Below are positions 1 to 7,892 of a stretch of DNA of 13,606 nt, one piece after another. The stretch spans positions 514 through 14,119 of the forward strand of contig MGSU01000079.1 in assembly GCA_001799195.1 (NCBI GenBank), read 5' to 3'. The stretch is from Deltaproteobacteria bacterium RIFOXYA12_FULL_61_11 (GTDB lineage Bacteria > Bdellovibrionota_F > JAHFAK01 > YA12-FULL-61-11). The notes below the pieces were generated by a model. The model saw nothing but the letters and a program-made list of their open reading frames with translations. It did no database searches and had not been told where the DNA came from. A program made the translations under genes and the position numbers. The number at the start of each line of letters is the position of its first letter. Positions within the stretch are counted from its first letter, which is position 1.

Positions 1-9
1 TAGGCCTTA

Positions 10-537
10 TCATACCCGTATTCCCATTTCTTTGCATACTAGAGTGCAGAGTTGTCTTTTGTTAATGTCATTTGTGCCAAACAGCACCAAAGCCTGAGAT
101 GATGGAGGGCCGTTTTTTTTCAGTCCCATTCGTTTGAGTTTATTCCGTTCGATCCATATTTCAATCGCCTTTGCATATTCCGTTAGTCCAGTCTATAATA
201 AAGTGTTAATATAAGCACAATAAACTTCTTTGATGGTTGAAAACGCATATTGAGCGTGAAGTTCTATTGGAGCAACAGTCATTTTTCGCACCAGATTCTG
301 CATAACCTCTATGCATTTACAATACTTCTTTTCCCCAATATCATTTCCATCTTCAAGACTTCCTCCCAATTCTTCCATGGCTAGGTTTTTGCCCTCGACA
401 AAGAACGGTGCGAGAAATTTTGTTATCAGCAGCCTCACAATTCCAGCAACCCTTGTGTGCGAAAACCCTGTAATCGTCGAATTCTCCGCAACCCGCTCGC
501 AGAAGCCGTTTGCGCGGCTCAGATAGGCTCGGGTCAT
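10..537 (-). pseudogene. decayed AT-rich gene of unknown function, in-frame TAG
   Basis: I do not recognise the family. On the minus strand one frame is open from the ATG at 537-535 (114 codons), hits a TAG at 195-193, and continues in the same frame for about 60 more codons to a TGA at 12-10. The downstream part reads like real protein: a Lys/Glu-rich helix (AKAIEIWIERNKLKRMG) followed by a hydrophobic strand and a short helix (ALVLFGTNDINKRQL). The minus strand carries an A8 run over 120-113. Base composition is clearly more AT-rich than the genes that follow, suggesting a different origin. The 5' part (about 400-537) overlaps a composition switch and may be chance reading frame, so the true start is uncertain. 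It is either a pseudogene or a gene with one sequence error. It faces away from the HATPase gene beginning near 539-587. Confidence 0.4.
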
Positions 538-586
538 AATTGCCAGCTTCGAATTTGCCGAACGGCTCGACAGTTATCTCGGCAAT

Positions 587-937
587 TTGATACGGGCTAC
601 ACGATTCTCCCAGGACGAGCTCGACGATCTTTCCTATGCGTTCTTGGAAATGGTGAACAACGCCATTGAATGGGGCTGCAAGAACGACCTCAGTAAGCAC
701 TTCAAGATCACCTATACGGTTTTCTCCGACAAGGTCATTTTCAAGGTCGAGGACGAGGGTGAGGGCTTCGACTTCAAACATTTTTTCGCAACCAAAGATC
801 TCGACCCTGCAGGCGAGGAACGGGAAGGCAAGAGAGCCGGGGGCCTAGGCATTTACCTCGTCCGCCAATGCATGGACGAACTCAAGTTCAGCCTCAAGGG
901 CAATGTGGTGCTGATGACCAAGTATTTCGACCGCTGA
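587..937 (+). CDS. anti-sigma-factor-type ATP-binding protein (RsbW/SpoIIAB-like HATPase)
   Basis: This is a small GHKL ATPase of the serine-kinase/anti-sigma type, which in known systems binds a sigma factor or phosphorylates an STAS antagonist in the cytoplasm. All ATP-site boxes are visible: the N box (EMVNNAIEWG), the G1 box (DEGEGFDF) and the G2 box (GGLGIYLVRQCMD). There is no other domain. TTG 587 is the only conventional start, but family-like sequence (ASFEFAERLDSYLGNL) lies in frame upstream. The frame is open back to a TAG at 524-526 and offers only ATA (536) or ATT (539) as starts near the expected N terminus. So the gene either uses a rare start or lost its first codons at the AT-rich junction. 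The C25-like lipoprotein gene follows 104 bp downstream on the same strand. No sigma factor or STAS partner is present in the window. The family call is solid; the start is not. Confidence 0.75.
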   Translation: MIRATRFSQDELDDLSYAFLEMVNNAIEWGCKNDLSKHFKITYTVFSDKVIFKVEDEGEGFDFKHFFATKDLDPAGEEREGKRAGGLGIYLVRQCMDELKFSLKGNVVLMTKYFDR

Positions 938-1041
938 TCGGAAAGAGACCCGGGGCAGGACTTCTTCCATGCGGTGGATGGATTCACGGCCTCGAGAAGT
1001 GGTACAGTCGGTGGGAATGGTTCAGGCTTCGGGGGTCCTTG

Positions 1042-2682
1042 ATGATTCGCCAGGTGAAGAGGCTCACTCGGTCCGGTATCCTGCTGCTCTGGATAGTGGC
1101 GACGAACGGTTGCGGGTCCGAGACCACAGGCCTTGAACGGGCACCTGCGCAGGATGGACAAGCGGATTTGGGCGGAACCCCGGTGGATACGTCAGGGAAC
1201 GATCGCAGCGGCCTCACCATGCCCGGGGTACAAGCCCCGGTGACCGGCGAAGACCCGACCCCTGTAGCCGGTGTTGAGCAGCCGACCCAACCTGAGGTGT
1301 CCCAGGATCCCACCCAAGGTGGCGAACCCCCGCTCGACGGTCCAGAAGAACCGCTTCCAACCCTGGATTGCCCAGGGACGATCCGGGCGTTGGTGCTCCT
1401 CGATCAGCGCTTGTATTCGCTCGTCGAAGCCGACCTGATCCGTTACGTCAATGCCGCCTGCGGCCGACGAGGCTTCGGCATTGCCATAGTCCCGCAGCAG
1501 AGCCTCGATGATCGCACGCCCGAAGAGGTCAGAGCCCTGGTCATGACCCTGAGAGGCCAACATGCTCAACTCGAAGGCGTCCTCTACGTGGGCGACGTGG
1601 CCCTACCTACCTATTTCAAACCTCGTCCCGACATCCTGTCGACTAGGCTCTTCCCTCGCTACCTCGAAGACCTCGACATGACCGTGGTCAGGAACTTGTC
1701 CGCGGGTACCGTACTTCCCGTGTGCGTCGCCGGTGCATCCGGGGCGACCTGCCGTACCGATGCTCCGAGCGGGAACAACGGTTCCTCTACCGTCCCCCAG
1801 CACGACTACGACTGGTTCGAGCACGGAGCCAACCCCGGACCTGAACTCTGGGCAGCTTTTCTGCCGGTGGGATATACCGACGCAACCAAGAACACCTACG
1901 AAGGGTATGCCTCCCAATTGACTCCTTTTCTGCACAAGGCTTTGGATTTTTATGCTCATCCCGATCTCTATGAGCGCCACTTCTACCATGTCGGCAACGA
2001 TGTTCCCCAGTTCGGGGAACTCCTCACCCGGTTGTGGGGCGTACTCGGGCCGAGCGAGATCGACTATTACTCCGTCCATGCCCAGGGAGAAGCAACCTGC
2101 AAGAACAACAAGGCCTGTTACGTACGTGCTCCGCTGGAGGAGTACTCGAGCGCCCAGGCTTTCCTCACCTATGCCACTGCTCTCCCTTGGATCGGCGAGG
2201 GTTGGCAGGATGCATCAGTTTTCCTGGGCCACCTCAACGGCTTCTTGCGCCGGGTTGTATGGTGGAACACGCACGGTTCTCCGACCGGCGCCCTGCTCAG
2301 CAGCCAACAAGCCAAGAACGGCGTGGTCGCGGGCAAGGGTGCCGCCGTGGCCCTGGTCAGCGGCTGCAGCGTCGCCGGCTACCTCCAGCCGGGTTCGACC
2401 GCCTTCCAGGACCTCGATACCGCGGTCGAGGGCAATCTTTTGGTCAACCTGATCTATGGGACTTCGGCCTTCGTCGCTGCCCTGGGAGCACCCAACAACC
2501 GCGTCGCCACGGGCCGCTACGACGTATTGGTCGATCATCTCTACCAGGGCGATTATCTCGGCATGGCTCACCGGCGGCGGCTGCTCGCTCAGGATCAGAT
2601 GCATTCAGGACCCGAAGATCGCACGCATTTCCACGAACTCTTGCTCGGAGATCCCTTCGTGGACGGCAAGACCGGCCCCTGA
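1042..2682 (+). CDS. lipoprotein with C25/caspase-like (clan CD) cysteine peptidase fold
   Basis: This is predicted to be an exported lipoprotein of 546 residues. ATG 1042 is chosen because it gives a basic N terminus (MIRQVKRLTRSG), a hydrophobic segment (ILLLWIVAT) and a Cys at 24. The lipobox TNGC has a weak -3 position. A G5 tract six bases upstream could serve as ribosome binding site. Residues 30-108 are a Pro/Gly/Glu-rich linker. The rest resembles gingipain-like C25 peptidases: a strand at 180-186 (VLYVGDV), a strand ending in His411-Gly412 (VVWWNTHG), another ending in Gly441-Cys442 (VALVSGC), and a terminal LLGDPF. The His-Cys pair 31 residues apart fits the clan CD dyad. Several other Cys (110, 140, 228, 237, 353, 359) could form disulfides. 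The longer reading from 868 overlaps the HATPase gene and lacks a signal, so it is rejected. Active-peptidase status is inferred. Confidence 0.82.
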   Translation: MIRQVKRLTRSGILLLWIVATNGCGSETTGLERAPAQDGQADLGGTPVDTSGNDRSGLTMPGVQAPVTGEDPTPVAGVEQPTQPEVSQDPTQGGEPPLDGPEEPLPTLDCPGTIRALVLLDQRLYSLVEADLIRYVNAACGRRGFGIAIVPQQSLDDRTPEEVRALVMTLRGQHAQLEGVLYVGDVALPTYFKPRPDILSTRLFPRYLEDLDMTVVRNLSAGTVLPVCVAGASGATCRTDAPSGNNGSSTVPQHDYDWFEHGANPGPELWAAFLPVGYTDATKNTYEGYASQLTPFLHKALDFYAHPDLYERHFYHVGNDVPQFGELLTRLWGVLGPSEIDYYSVHAQGEATCKNNKACYVRAPLEEYSSAQAFLTYATALPWIGEGWQDASVFLGHLNGFLRRVVWWNTHGSPTGALLSSQQAKNGVVAGKGAAVALVSGCSVAGYLQPGSTAFQDLDTAVEGNLLVNLIYGTSAFVAALGAPNNRVATGRYDVLVDHLYQGDYLGMAHRRRLLAQDQMHSGPEDRTHFHELLLGDPFVDGKTGP

Positions 2683-2737
2683 AGGTCCGGCAGGTGAGTG
2701 TGGGCGCGCGGAGCGCAGGAGAGATTGCGAGGCTGCT

Positions 2738-3244
2738 TCAGAGATCCAATTCAGAGAGGATGCTGTCCAGGTAGGTCACGGCATTGTTCTTGATCAGATC
2801 ATTGGCCTTGGTCAATTTCTCGCTAAGCAGATTGATGATATTACGGTAGATGGTGCTGCCGAGGGCGGGATGGGACGCCAGGAGCTCATTGACCGCAGTT
2901 GCCGAGAAGACCATGACCACGGCCTTGCCCCTGGTGACGACCGAGGCCGTCCTGGGTTGATTGGTGACGAAGGCCAACTCACCGAACGTGTTGAGCCCCG
3001 TGAGGGTCGTCACTTCGATGCTGCTACCCTCCTTGTCCAGGGTGATCGCCACCGTACCGTCGAGCATGATGTAGAAATCCTGGTTCGAGGTATCACCCTC
3101 GCGGATGATGACGGCCCCATCGGTATATTCCATGAGTTTGCCGAGCTGGAGGAGATGATCGAGTTCTTCTTCCGCCAATTCCGCAAAGACCTTGCTCTTT
3201 CGCAATCCTTTGATGATCTTGCTACGTTTCTCGAGGTCGTGCAT
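2738..3244 (-). CDS. stand-alone cyclic-nucleotide-binding domain protein
   Basis: This 168-residue cytoplasmic protein is essentially one cNMP-binding (CRP/PKA-type) beta-barrel. The phosphate-binding cassette is intact: FGELAF at 87-92 and PRTASV at 97-102, including the Arg that contacts the cyclic phosphate in known cAMP binders. An N-terminal helix (1-35) and a C-terminal helical tail (115-168) flank the barrel. There is no helix-turn-helix, so it is not a CRP-type transcription factor; it more likely acts as a sensor or adaptor. A strong Shine-Dalgarno (AGGAGG) lies five bases before the ATG. The start is only 17 bp after the TldE stop, so it is probably the last gene of the tldD-tldE operon. 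It converges with the lipoprotein gene ending at 2682. The ligand (cAMP, cGMP or none) cannot be told from sequence. Confidence 0.92.
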   Translation of the reverse strand: MHDLEKRSKIIKGLRKSKVFAELAEEELDHLLQLGKLMEYTDGAVIIREGDTSNQDFYIMLDGTVAITLDKEGSSIEVTTLTGLNTFGELAFVTNQPRTASVVTRGKAVVMVFSATAVNELLASHPALGSTIYRNIINLLSEKLTKANDLIKNNAVTYLDSILSELDL

Positions 3245-3261
3245 TGTGTCCTCCTCGCTGC

Positions 3262-4596
3262 TCAGAGGGTGAAACGGAAGGCACTCACCAGCAGACCGGG
3301 CCAGACCCCGCCGGCGAGGTCTCGGCGAACGTACGTGCTGGTCGAGAGCAGGGTCTCGGGCTGATCGGTGAAGCCTCGGAAGTGCTCACCGAATAGGTTG
3401 TAGAGGGTATCGTCAAAGCGCATTTTCTCTATCGGAGCCGTCAACAATCCACCCTTCACGGTGAAGCAGGAGAACCTGGTCATCCCGGTAACCCGTGCTT
3501 TGGGCTTGTCGGAGAAGTTGAGGTAGTGGAGATTGCCGAGATAGAGGCCGTCACCGAGTCGTTGCAGAGCTTCGGCCACGGGAACTCCTCCGCCGTCCAG
3601 ACACAGGAAGGTGGGAACTTCGTCTTCGCGCGCCCCGTTGCAAGGGGAGGAGAATTCCCGGCTCGTGCGAGGGCTGACCAGGAACTGGTCGAGTGCACCC
3701 TCTTTGATCAAGGCGGTCCGCTCGGGACGCAGGAAACCCGTTTCGTTGAAGCGTGGGACCAAGCCTGAGCTGAGGTCCTCGGACAAGGAGACGGCCGGAG
3801 AGAAGCGCCGGTCTTGGTCGACCATGAGTTGCAAGGGAGAGATCTTGTCACGGTGAGCCTTGAGCGAGAACCCCCCCCACCCTGCGGTGGTCTCGAACAG
3901 ATCAGCCACGGCCTGCGGCGCGAGGTAAGCGGGATACTCCCCTGGTTCCAGACGCACGGTCGGCCGGCCGAACAGTTCCAAGTGCCGACGCCCCTCATCC
4001 AGGAGGGTGAGATACCGGCTCGGCTCGAAGTGTTCGCCGCAATAGGTCTGTTTGACCGCCTTCTGCTCAGGGTTGTAGAGGGACCAGTCCAAGGTGAAAC
4101 GGTCGCTCTGGAACCAATTGCGCTGTCCTCCGCTATTGGCGTACCCTCGATAGATCGGTCCACCGGCATAGATACCAGTCAAATCAAGACCTTCGGCAGG
4201 ACCGAGCAGATATGCAGGCAGATCTTTCTCGGTCGGCAGCTCGGCGGTCTGGACCTGCTCGCTGTCGTGCCGTTCTTCGGGGAAATTGAGGTAGGGATCG
4301 TCGGGAACCTGTTCCAGTTCGGTCCGCAAGGTCGGCAACAGAGCCGTCAAACGCGCGAGATCCGGCGAGATCTGGCCGAGGAGGTCGAGGCTGTGGCTGG
4401 TGCTGCGATGCCCGCGGAACAGGGAGAGGGTGGTCGAGAGGTGGAAGCCCGTGCCCGCCTGCCGCACCTTCCCCCTGGAAAATCGTAGGAAGAGGGATTC
4501 CTCGGCGTTGAGATACAGGGCCGAACGCTCGGCAGGGAAGAGCTGCTTGCCGAGCGCCTGGGCCAACTCGTCGAAGTAGGTTCGCAGCTCGCGCAT
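3262..4596 (-). CDS. tldE/pmbA-like: TldE/PmbA-family subunit of TldD-TldE metallopeptidase
   Basis: This is the non-catalytic partner of the cytosolic TldD-TldE protease, known in E. coli for microcin B17 maturation and CcdA degradation. It is 444 residues from the ATG at 4596. A GTG codon directly before it (4599-4597) would add one residue. No HExxxH zinc motif is seen, as expected for the E subunit, and the length fits the family. The C-terminal half has the characteristic architecture shared with TldD (LVPRFNETGFLRPERTALIK, then a segment with G-L-Y-L-G-N-L). The start codon overlaps the TldD stop by one base (TGATG), implying translational coupling. A C8 run at 3871-3878 lies within the gene. 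The sequence is diverged from enterobacterial PmbA, so the substrate is unknown. Confidence 0.9.
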   Translation of the reverse strand: MRELRTYFDELAQALGKQLFPAERSALYLNAEESLFLRFSRGKVRQAGTGFHLSTTLSLFRGHRSTSHSLDLLGQISPDLARLTALLPTLRTELEQVPDDPYLNFPEERHDSEQVQTAELPTEKDLPAYLLGPAEGLDLTGIYAGGPIYRGYANSGGQRNWFQSDRFTLDWSLYNPEQKAVKQTYCGEHFEPSRYLTLLDEGRRHLELFGRPTVRLEPGEYPAYLAPQAVADLFETTAGWGGFSLKAHRDKISPLQLMVDQDRRFSPAVSLSEDLSSGLVPRFNETGFLRPERTALIKEGALDQFLVSPRTSREFSSPCNGAREDEVPTFLCLDGGGVPVAEALQRLGDGLYLGNLHYLNFSDKPKARVTGMTRFSCFTVKGGLLTAPIEKMRFDDTLYNLFGEHFRGFTDQPETLLSTSTYVRRDLAGGVWPGLLVSAFRFTL

Positions 4597-6020
4597 CACA
4601 CCCCCCCGAAAACATCGATGGACGAGAACAACACGGCAGGACTGGCGTGACCGACCCGGATGATCTGGTTCGGTTCTCCCTTGCCGCAGAAAGGTGTCCC
4701 GTGGACGCGGAAGGTGGAGACGTCGCCCACCGCCTTGATGCTGTGCCAGAACGGGACGGTGATCCCGCGGTAGTTCGGGTTTTTCACCAGCTTGGTCAAC
4801 GTGCCCCGTTCGATCAGGCGTCCGCGTTCACACCCGAACTGGAATTTTTCGCGGTAGTCGTCGATGGACCACGAACGGTTGCTCTCCATGAGCACCCCGT
4901 ATTCGACCGAAGCGATCATTTCCTCGAGCGACTTCGTGCCGGGTTCGAGATTGAGATTGGCCATGCGATCGATCGGAGGACGGTTCCAAGAACTGGCCCG
5001 AGCGTTGGCCACTCCCGGCAGACCACTGCGCGCTCGAGAGGTGGAACCACCTAACCCATTGATCAAGGTACCCCGACGGATCAGGTATTCTTTTCGAGCT
5101 TCTCGGCCGTCGTCGTCCCAGCGATAACTGGCCAACTCCTGCGGTATCGTCGGGTCGAAGGTCACGTCGAGCAGTTCATTACCGTACTGCAGGGATCCGA
5201 AGTCCTGGAGTTTGACGAAGGAGCTGCCCGCGTAATTGCGCTCGTCCCCGAGGATGCGATCGAGTTCCAGGGCATGCCCGATGCTCTCGTGGATCTGTAA
5301 CATCATTTGGTCGGGAAGGAGCAAGAGGTCGAAGCGGCCTGTCGGGCACTGCTCCGCGGCCAGGAGTTCGCAGGCTTCCTTCCCGATCCGACGGGCTTCG
5401 CGATGCAGCTCGTAGTCGTCGAGCAGTTCCAAGCCCTTTTGGAAGGTGTGCCCGCGCAAACCACCGAAGGTCCGGGTTTGGGTTTCCCCCCCCTCGGCCG
5501 CGGTGGCCGAGAGGTCGAGGGAGAGTATTTCGAAGTGTTGCCGGAGATCGGCGCCATCAGAAGTCAGGAGGTGGTGCTCAACCGTGGTACCCCAGAGGGT
5601 GGTATCGGTGCGGCCGATCACGGAACTGACCGAGAGATCCTCATGGAGCTCTCGCAGCAGACCGACCTTGTCCGAGAGCGGGAGGGCATCCCAAGCTTTT
5701 TCATGGGGAGTCGTGTAGCTACCCGAGGCAGGAGGAGGCGGCGTGGGATGGACCAGGAGATGCGGCTGTATGGCTTGGGCCACTGCAGCCGCCTGTCGAG
5801 CTGCTTCGGCAACACCTTCGGGCGTGAGCTTCGAGGTCGCGGCATAGGCAGTCGACCCGTGCAGGGTCACCTCCACCATCACCCCCTCGCTCCGGGTGGT
5901 GTCCATGCGTTCGAGGAGACCGTTGCGCAGGTCGAGCACGCGGGTGGTCTCGTCGACGAAACGCAGCGAGAGGCGGTCACAGGGGAGGGTGATGGCTTCG
6001 AATAAACGCTGGTGCATCAT
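4596..6020 (-). CDS. tldD-like: TldD-family zinc metallopeptidase subunit
   Basis: This is the catalytic subunit of the TldD-TldE heterodimeric peptidase, predicted cytoplasmic. The 474-residue product carries HESIGH at 244-249 (HExxxH) followed by ALELDR, matching the H-E-x-x-G-H-x-x-E-x-D signature of TldD (PF01523 family). The start is the first of two adjacent ATGs (6020, 6017), because GGGAG lies eight bases upstream; the longer open frame to 6254 has no family-like sequence. The last codons overlap the tldE start. C8 (5486-5493) and C7 (4601-4607, at the extreme 3' end) homopolymers occur in the gene. The secreted repeat-protein gene ends 92 bp upstream on the same strand. The substrate is unknown, and no ribosomally made peptide precursor was found nearby. 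Confidence 0.93.
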   Translation of the reverse strand: MMHQRLFEAITLPCDRLSLRFVDETTRVLDLRNGLLERMDTTRSEGVMVEVTLHGSTAYAATSKLTPEGVAEAARQAAAVAQAIQPHLLVHPTPPPPASGSYTTPHEKAWDALPLSDKVGLLRELHEDLSVSSVIGRTDTTLWGTTVEHHLLTSDGADLRQHFEILSLDLSATAAEGGETQTRTFGGLRGHTFQKGLELLDDYELHREARRIGKEACELLAAEQCPTGRFDLLLLPDQMMLQIHESIGHALELDRILGDERNYAGSSFVKLQDFGSLQYGNELLDVTFDPTIPQELASYRWDDDGREARKEYLIRRGTLINGLGGSTSRARSGLPGVANARASSWNRPPIDRMANLNLEPGTKSLEEMIASVEYGVLMESNRSWSIDDYREKFQFGCERGRLIERGTLTKLVKNPNYRGITVPFWHSIKAVGDVSTFRVHGTPFCGKGEPNQIIRVGHASPAVLFSSIDVFGGV

Positions 6021-6112
6021 GGGTCGCTCTCCCGGTCGCGGGAGGTCCATGCTAGGAATACGGTCACCGGAAGTCAAGCGCGGTCGAACTCGAGCTGCGA
6101 GGTCGGGAAGGC

Positions 6113-6604
6113 TCAGTCCTGGCAGATCTCCGGGGAATCGATCCAGAGGACGAAGAGGCCCTCGGGGGTGAACATGGCACAATGAGTCTGCCCCTTCCAG
6201 TCCTCGGCCCAATCGAAAGCGACCTCGCGGCACAGATCGACATGCTCGACCCACCCGATGAACCCACCCTCTGCGTTAAGCTGAGCACACTTGACGTTGC
6301 CCCAGAAATCCAGCTTCCAGCCGAAGGTGAACCCTTGGCACCCGGCTTCATCGACGACTTTAATCGGTTTGCCGTCGGAGGTGACTTTGGAGCATACGGC
6401 CTTGTCCTTGCCCTTCTTCACCCAGGCGAAGGCATAGTCCCGGCAAGCCCAATCATCGACCCAGCCGACGAGAAGATTTTCGGTGTTATAGGAGGCGCAG
6501 TGCAGACCACCGAAAGCACCTTTCTTCGCCCATTGCAGAACACGATCCTCGGCGGTGACGGTCGTGGCAAAGATCAAGACGAGCAATAGCAACATGGCTT
6601 TCAT
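6113..6604 (-). CDS. secreted protein of four tandem Cys/Trp repeats, family not recognised
   Basis: This is a 163-residue exported protein with a clean Sec signal peptide (residues 1-18, cleavage after TVTA). GGGAGG six bases before the ATG fixes the start. The mature part is almost entirely four repeats of about 35 residues, each with one Trp (W25, W61, W96, W132), a Cys 10-11 residues later (36, 71, 106, 142), and a second Cys 18-19 residues after that (54, 89, 125, 161). A hydrophobic run with Trp or Val/Ile precedes the second Cys. The eight Cys form four equally spaced pairs, so four intra-repeat disulfides are likely in the periplasm or outside the cell. Repeat 2 is the most diverged (Lys-rich). 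I cannot name a known family; binding or structural roles are possible. It sits 92 bp upstream of tldD and may share its transcript. Confidence 0.85.
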   Translation of the reverse strand: MKAMLLLLVLIFATTVTAEDRVLQWAKKGAFGGLHCASYNTENLLVGWVDDWACRDYAFAWVKKGKDKAVCSKVTSDGKPIKVVDEAGCQGFTFGWKLDFWGNVKCAQLNAEGGFIGWVEHVDLCREVAFDWAEDWKGQTHCAMFTPEGLFVLWIDSPEICQD

Positions 6605-6715
6605 AGAATACCTCCCTCAGAAAACCAAGTGCCTCTTACCCTGTTTCCGAGGAAAGGTCAAGCCCTAGGCAGGTGTTGCGCTGGCACCGCACTGCTGTAC
6701 GGCACCTGGCTTCCT

Positions 6716-7719
6716 TTATAGATCCTCTGATACATCAGACAAATCTGTCTCATAATATGCTCTATCGATGGCAACATTTACATTGAACTCCAGTAGCATA
6801 CGATCTCCACCGTTCGTATCTGTGATTTCGACTTCGAATTGTACTATCGTCTCATCGGTGCCAAACGGTTTTAGTTCCCATGGTACTTGATGAATATTTG
6901 TACTTTGTGGTGGAAAATCAACGTACTCACTAAGTACTTCACCCGGAATCCAACGGATCAATCCCGAGTAGGTGTCGATATCCATACCTGCTGGTAATTT
7001 TCGAAAATAATAGGTCAACGTCTGTTCTTTGTTCTGAATGGCGCCAAGGTCGCATCGATTTTCTCGTTTTCGTTGAAGACGACGAGCTCGCTGCCACAGG
7101 TATGCTGCTCAGCACATCCTACATACTTATAGGAGCTTGTACGACAATGGTTGCGTAGATCGAAACGCGCGCCCATCATCGGTTCGCAGTTCATTGCAGC
7201 GAGGCATTCTTCCTTGTTGAGTGACGCGCAGGTGCCTGCGGGTACTTCGTGTTGTTGTCGTAATGGTTCGATATTGTGGGAAGTTCGTGGATCGAGATCA
7301 CTACAGGGTACATAGTTAATGCCGCAACGGTTTGGATGCATTGCTATAGGAAGAAAGTTCTCCGGAAATTCTTCGGTTGTGGGTAGTAAAAAATAGTCTA
7401 GAATATCATCATTTTTACTAAATCCTATCACTAATGAATAACAAATGCCTTTCTGATCTACGAGCATAGGAGGAGGATTGAGATATCCATTATCTTCACG
7501 TATTCGGAGCATTTGCTCTCTTTCAGCTTTGTTCTTCAAGGAAAAAAGATGTTGTACTGGACCCATTTTATAACATTGATTTAAATGGTCATACTGCATT
7601 GCCTGCCCTTTTATACTATAACAATCAGGTTCGCAGGTATCGGAGGTAATTACCTCAAAGAAATGACAACCATATTGACTAAGAATTATTATAAACAGAA
7701 TGGATAACCCTTATTTCAT
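6716..7719 (-). pseudogene. decayed Cys-rich lipoprotein gene with C-terminal Ig-like (He_PIG) domain
   Basis: Read from ATG 7719-7717, the frame is Met-Lys-TAA and then continues open for about 230 codons: a lipoprotein signal (GLSILFIIILSQYGC), then a Cys-rich body that includes 'TCASLNKEECLAAMNCEP' and 'YVGC'. That Cys spacing is the kind found in myxobacterial lipoproteins. The frame stops at TGA 7017-7015. One base back (TTG 7018), a second frame encodes LTYYFRKLPAGMDIDTYSG...W.P and EVEITDTNGG, typical of putative-Ig (He_PIG) domains, ending at TAA 6718-6716. Domain-like sequence (IQNKEQTLTYYF) extends upstream in the second frame, so a frameshift fits better than two genes. The premature TAA and the frameshift both break an otherwise coherent lipoprotein of about 334 codons. 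The segment is AT-rich relative to its neighbours. Rare-start or readthrough expression is possible but less likely. Confidence 0.7.
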
Positions 7720-7726
7720 GAAGCTT

Positions 7727-7731
7727 CTCCT
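7727..7731 (-). promoter_or_regulatory. Shine-Dalgarno of the decayed lipoprotein gene
   Basis: AGGAG on the minus strand sits seven bases before the ATG at 7719-7717. This placement identifies that ATG as the original start, even though a TAA follows at codon 3. Confidence 0.6.
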
Positions 7732-7746
7732 GGAATTTTCATCCAT

Positions 7747-7892
7747 CCAAAGCCGGACTCGGATTGCACAACCCGCTCTCCAGGTCACCTTCTTCATGCT
7801 GGCAAGGGTAGCATTGGGTGGTTCCATCGGCAAGGTGAGGACACCCACCCCGAGAAAAGGGCGCACCAAGGCCTTCTTCGCGGCCTGCAGAA
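7747..7892. repeat. direct repeat copy A (about 146 bp) left of the PIN module
   Basis: This copy matches 8944-9100 in the same orientation. The two share an exact 43-base block (7786-7828 versus 8994-9036). Over 7793-7892 versus 9001-9100 I count about 12 mismatches in 100 without gaps. Copy B has 11 extra bases near its left end. A frame is open across the repeat on each strand, but most differences between copies change amino acids, arguing against a conserved protein. The element may be a non-autonomous mobile repeat or a recombination scar. Confidence 0.85.

Noticed and set aside
2034-2774. Long plus-strand frame of 246 codons
   Set aside because: Overlaps the C25-like lipoprotein gene in another frame and is Arg/Pro/Gly-rich, typical of a shadow frame in GC-rich DNA.
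3814-4488. Plus-strand frame of 224 codons antisense to tldE
   Set aside because: Antisense shadow of a well-supported gene; no domain or start signal.
6670-6708. CAGGTG...CACCTG inverted repeat after the decayed lipoprotein gene
   Set aside because: Six-base arms with a 27-base loop and no T-run; could easily be chance.
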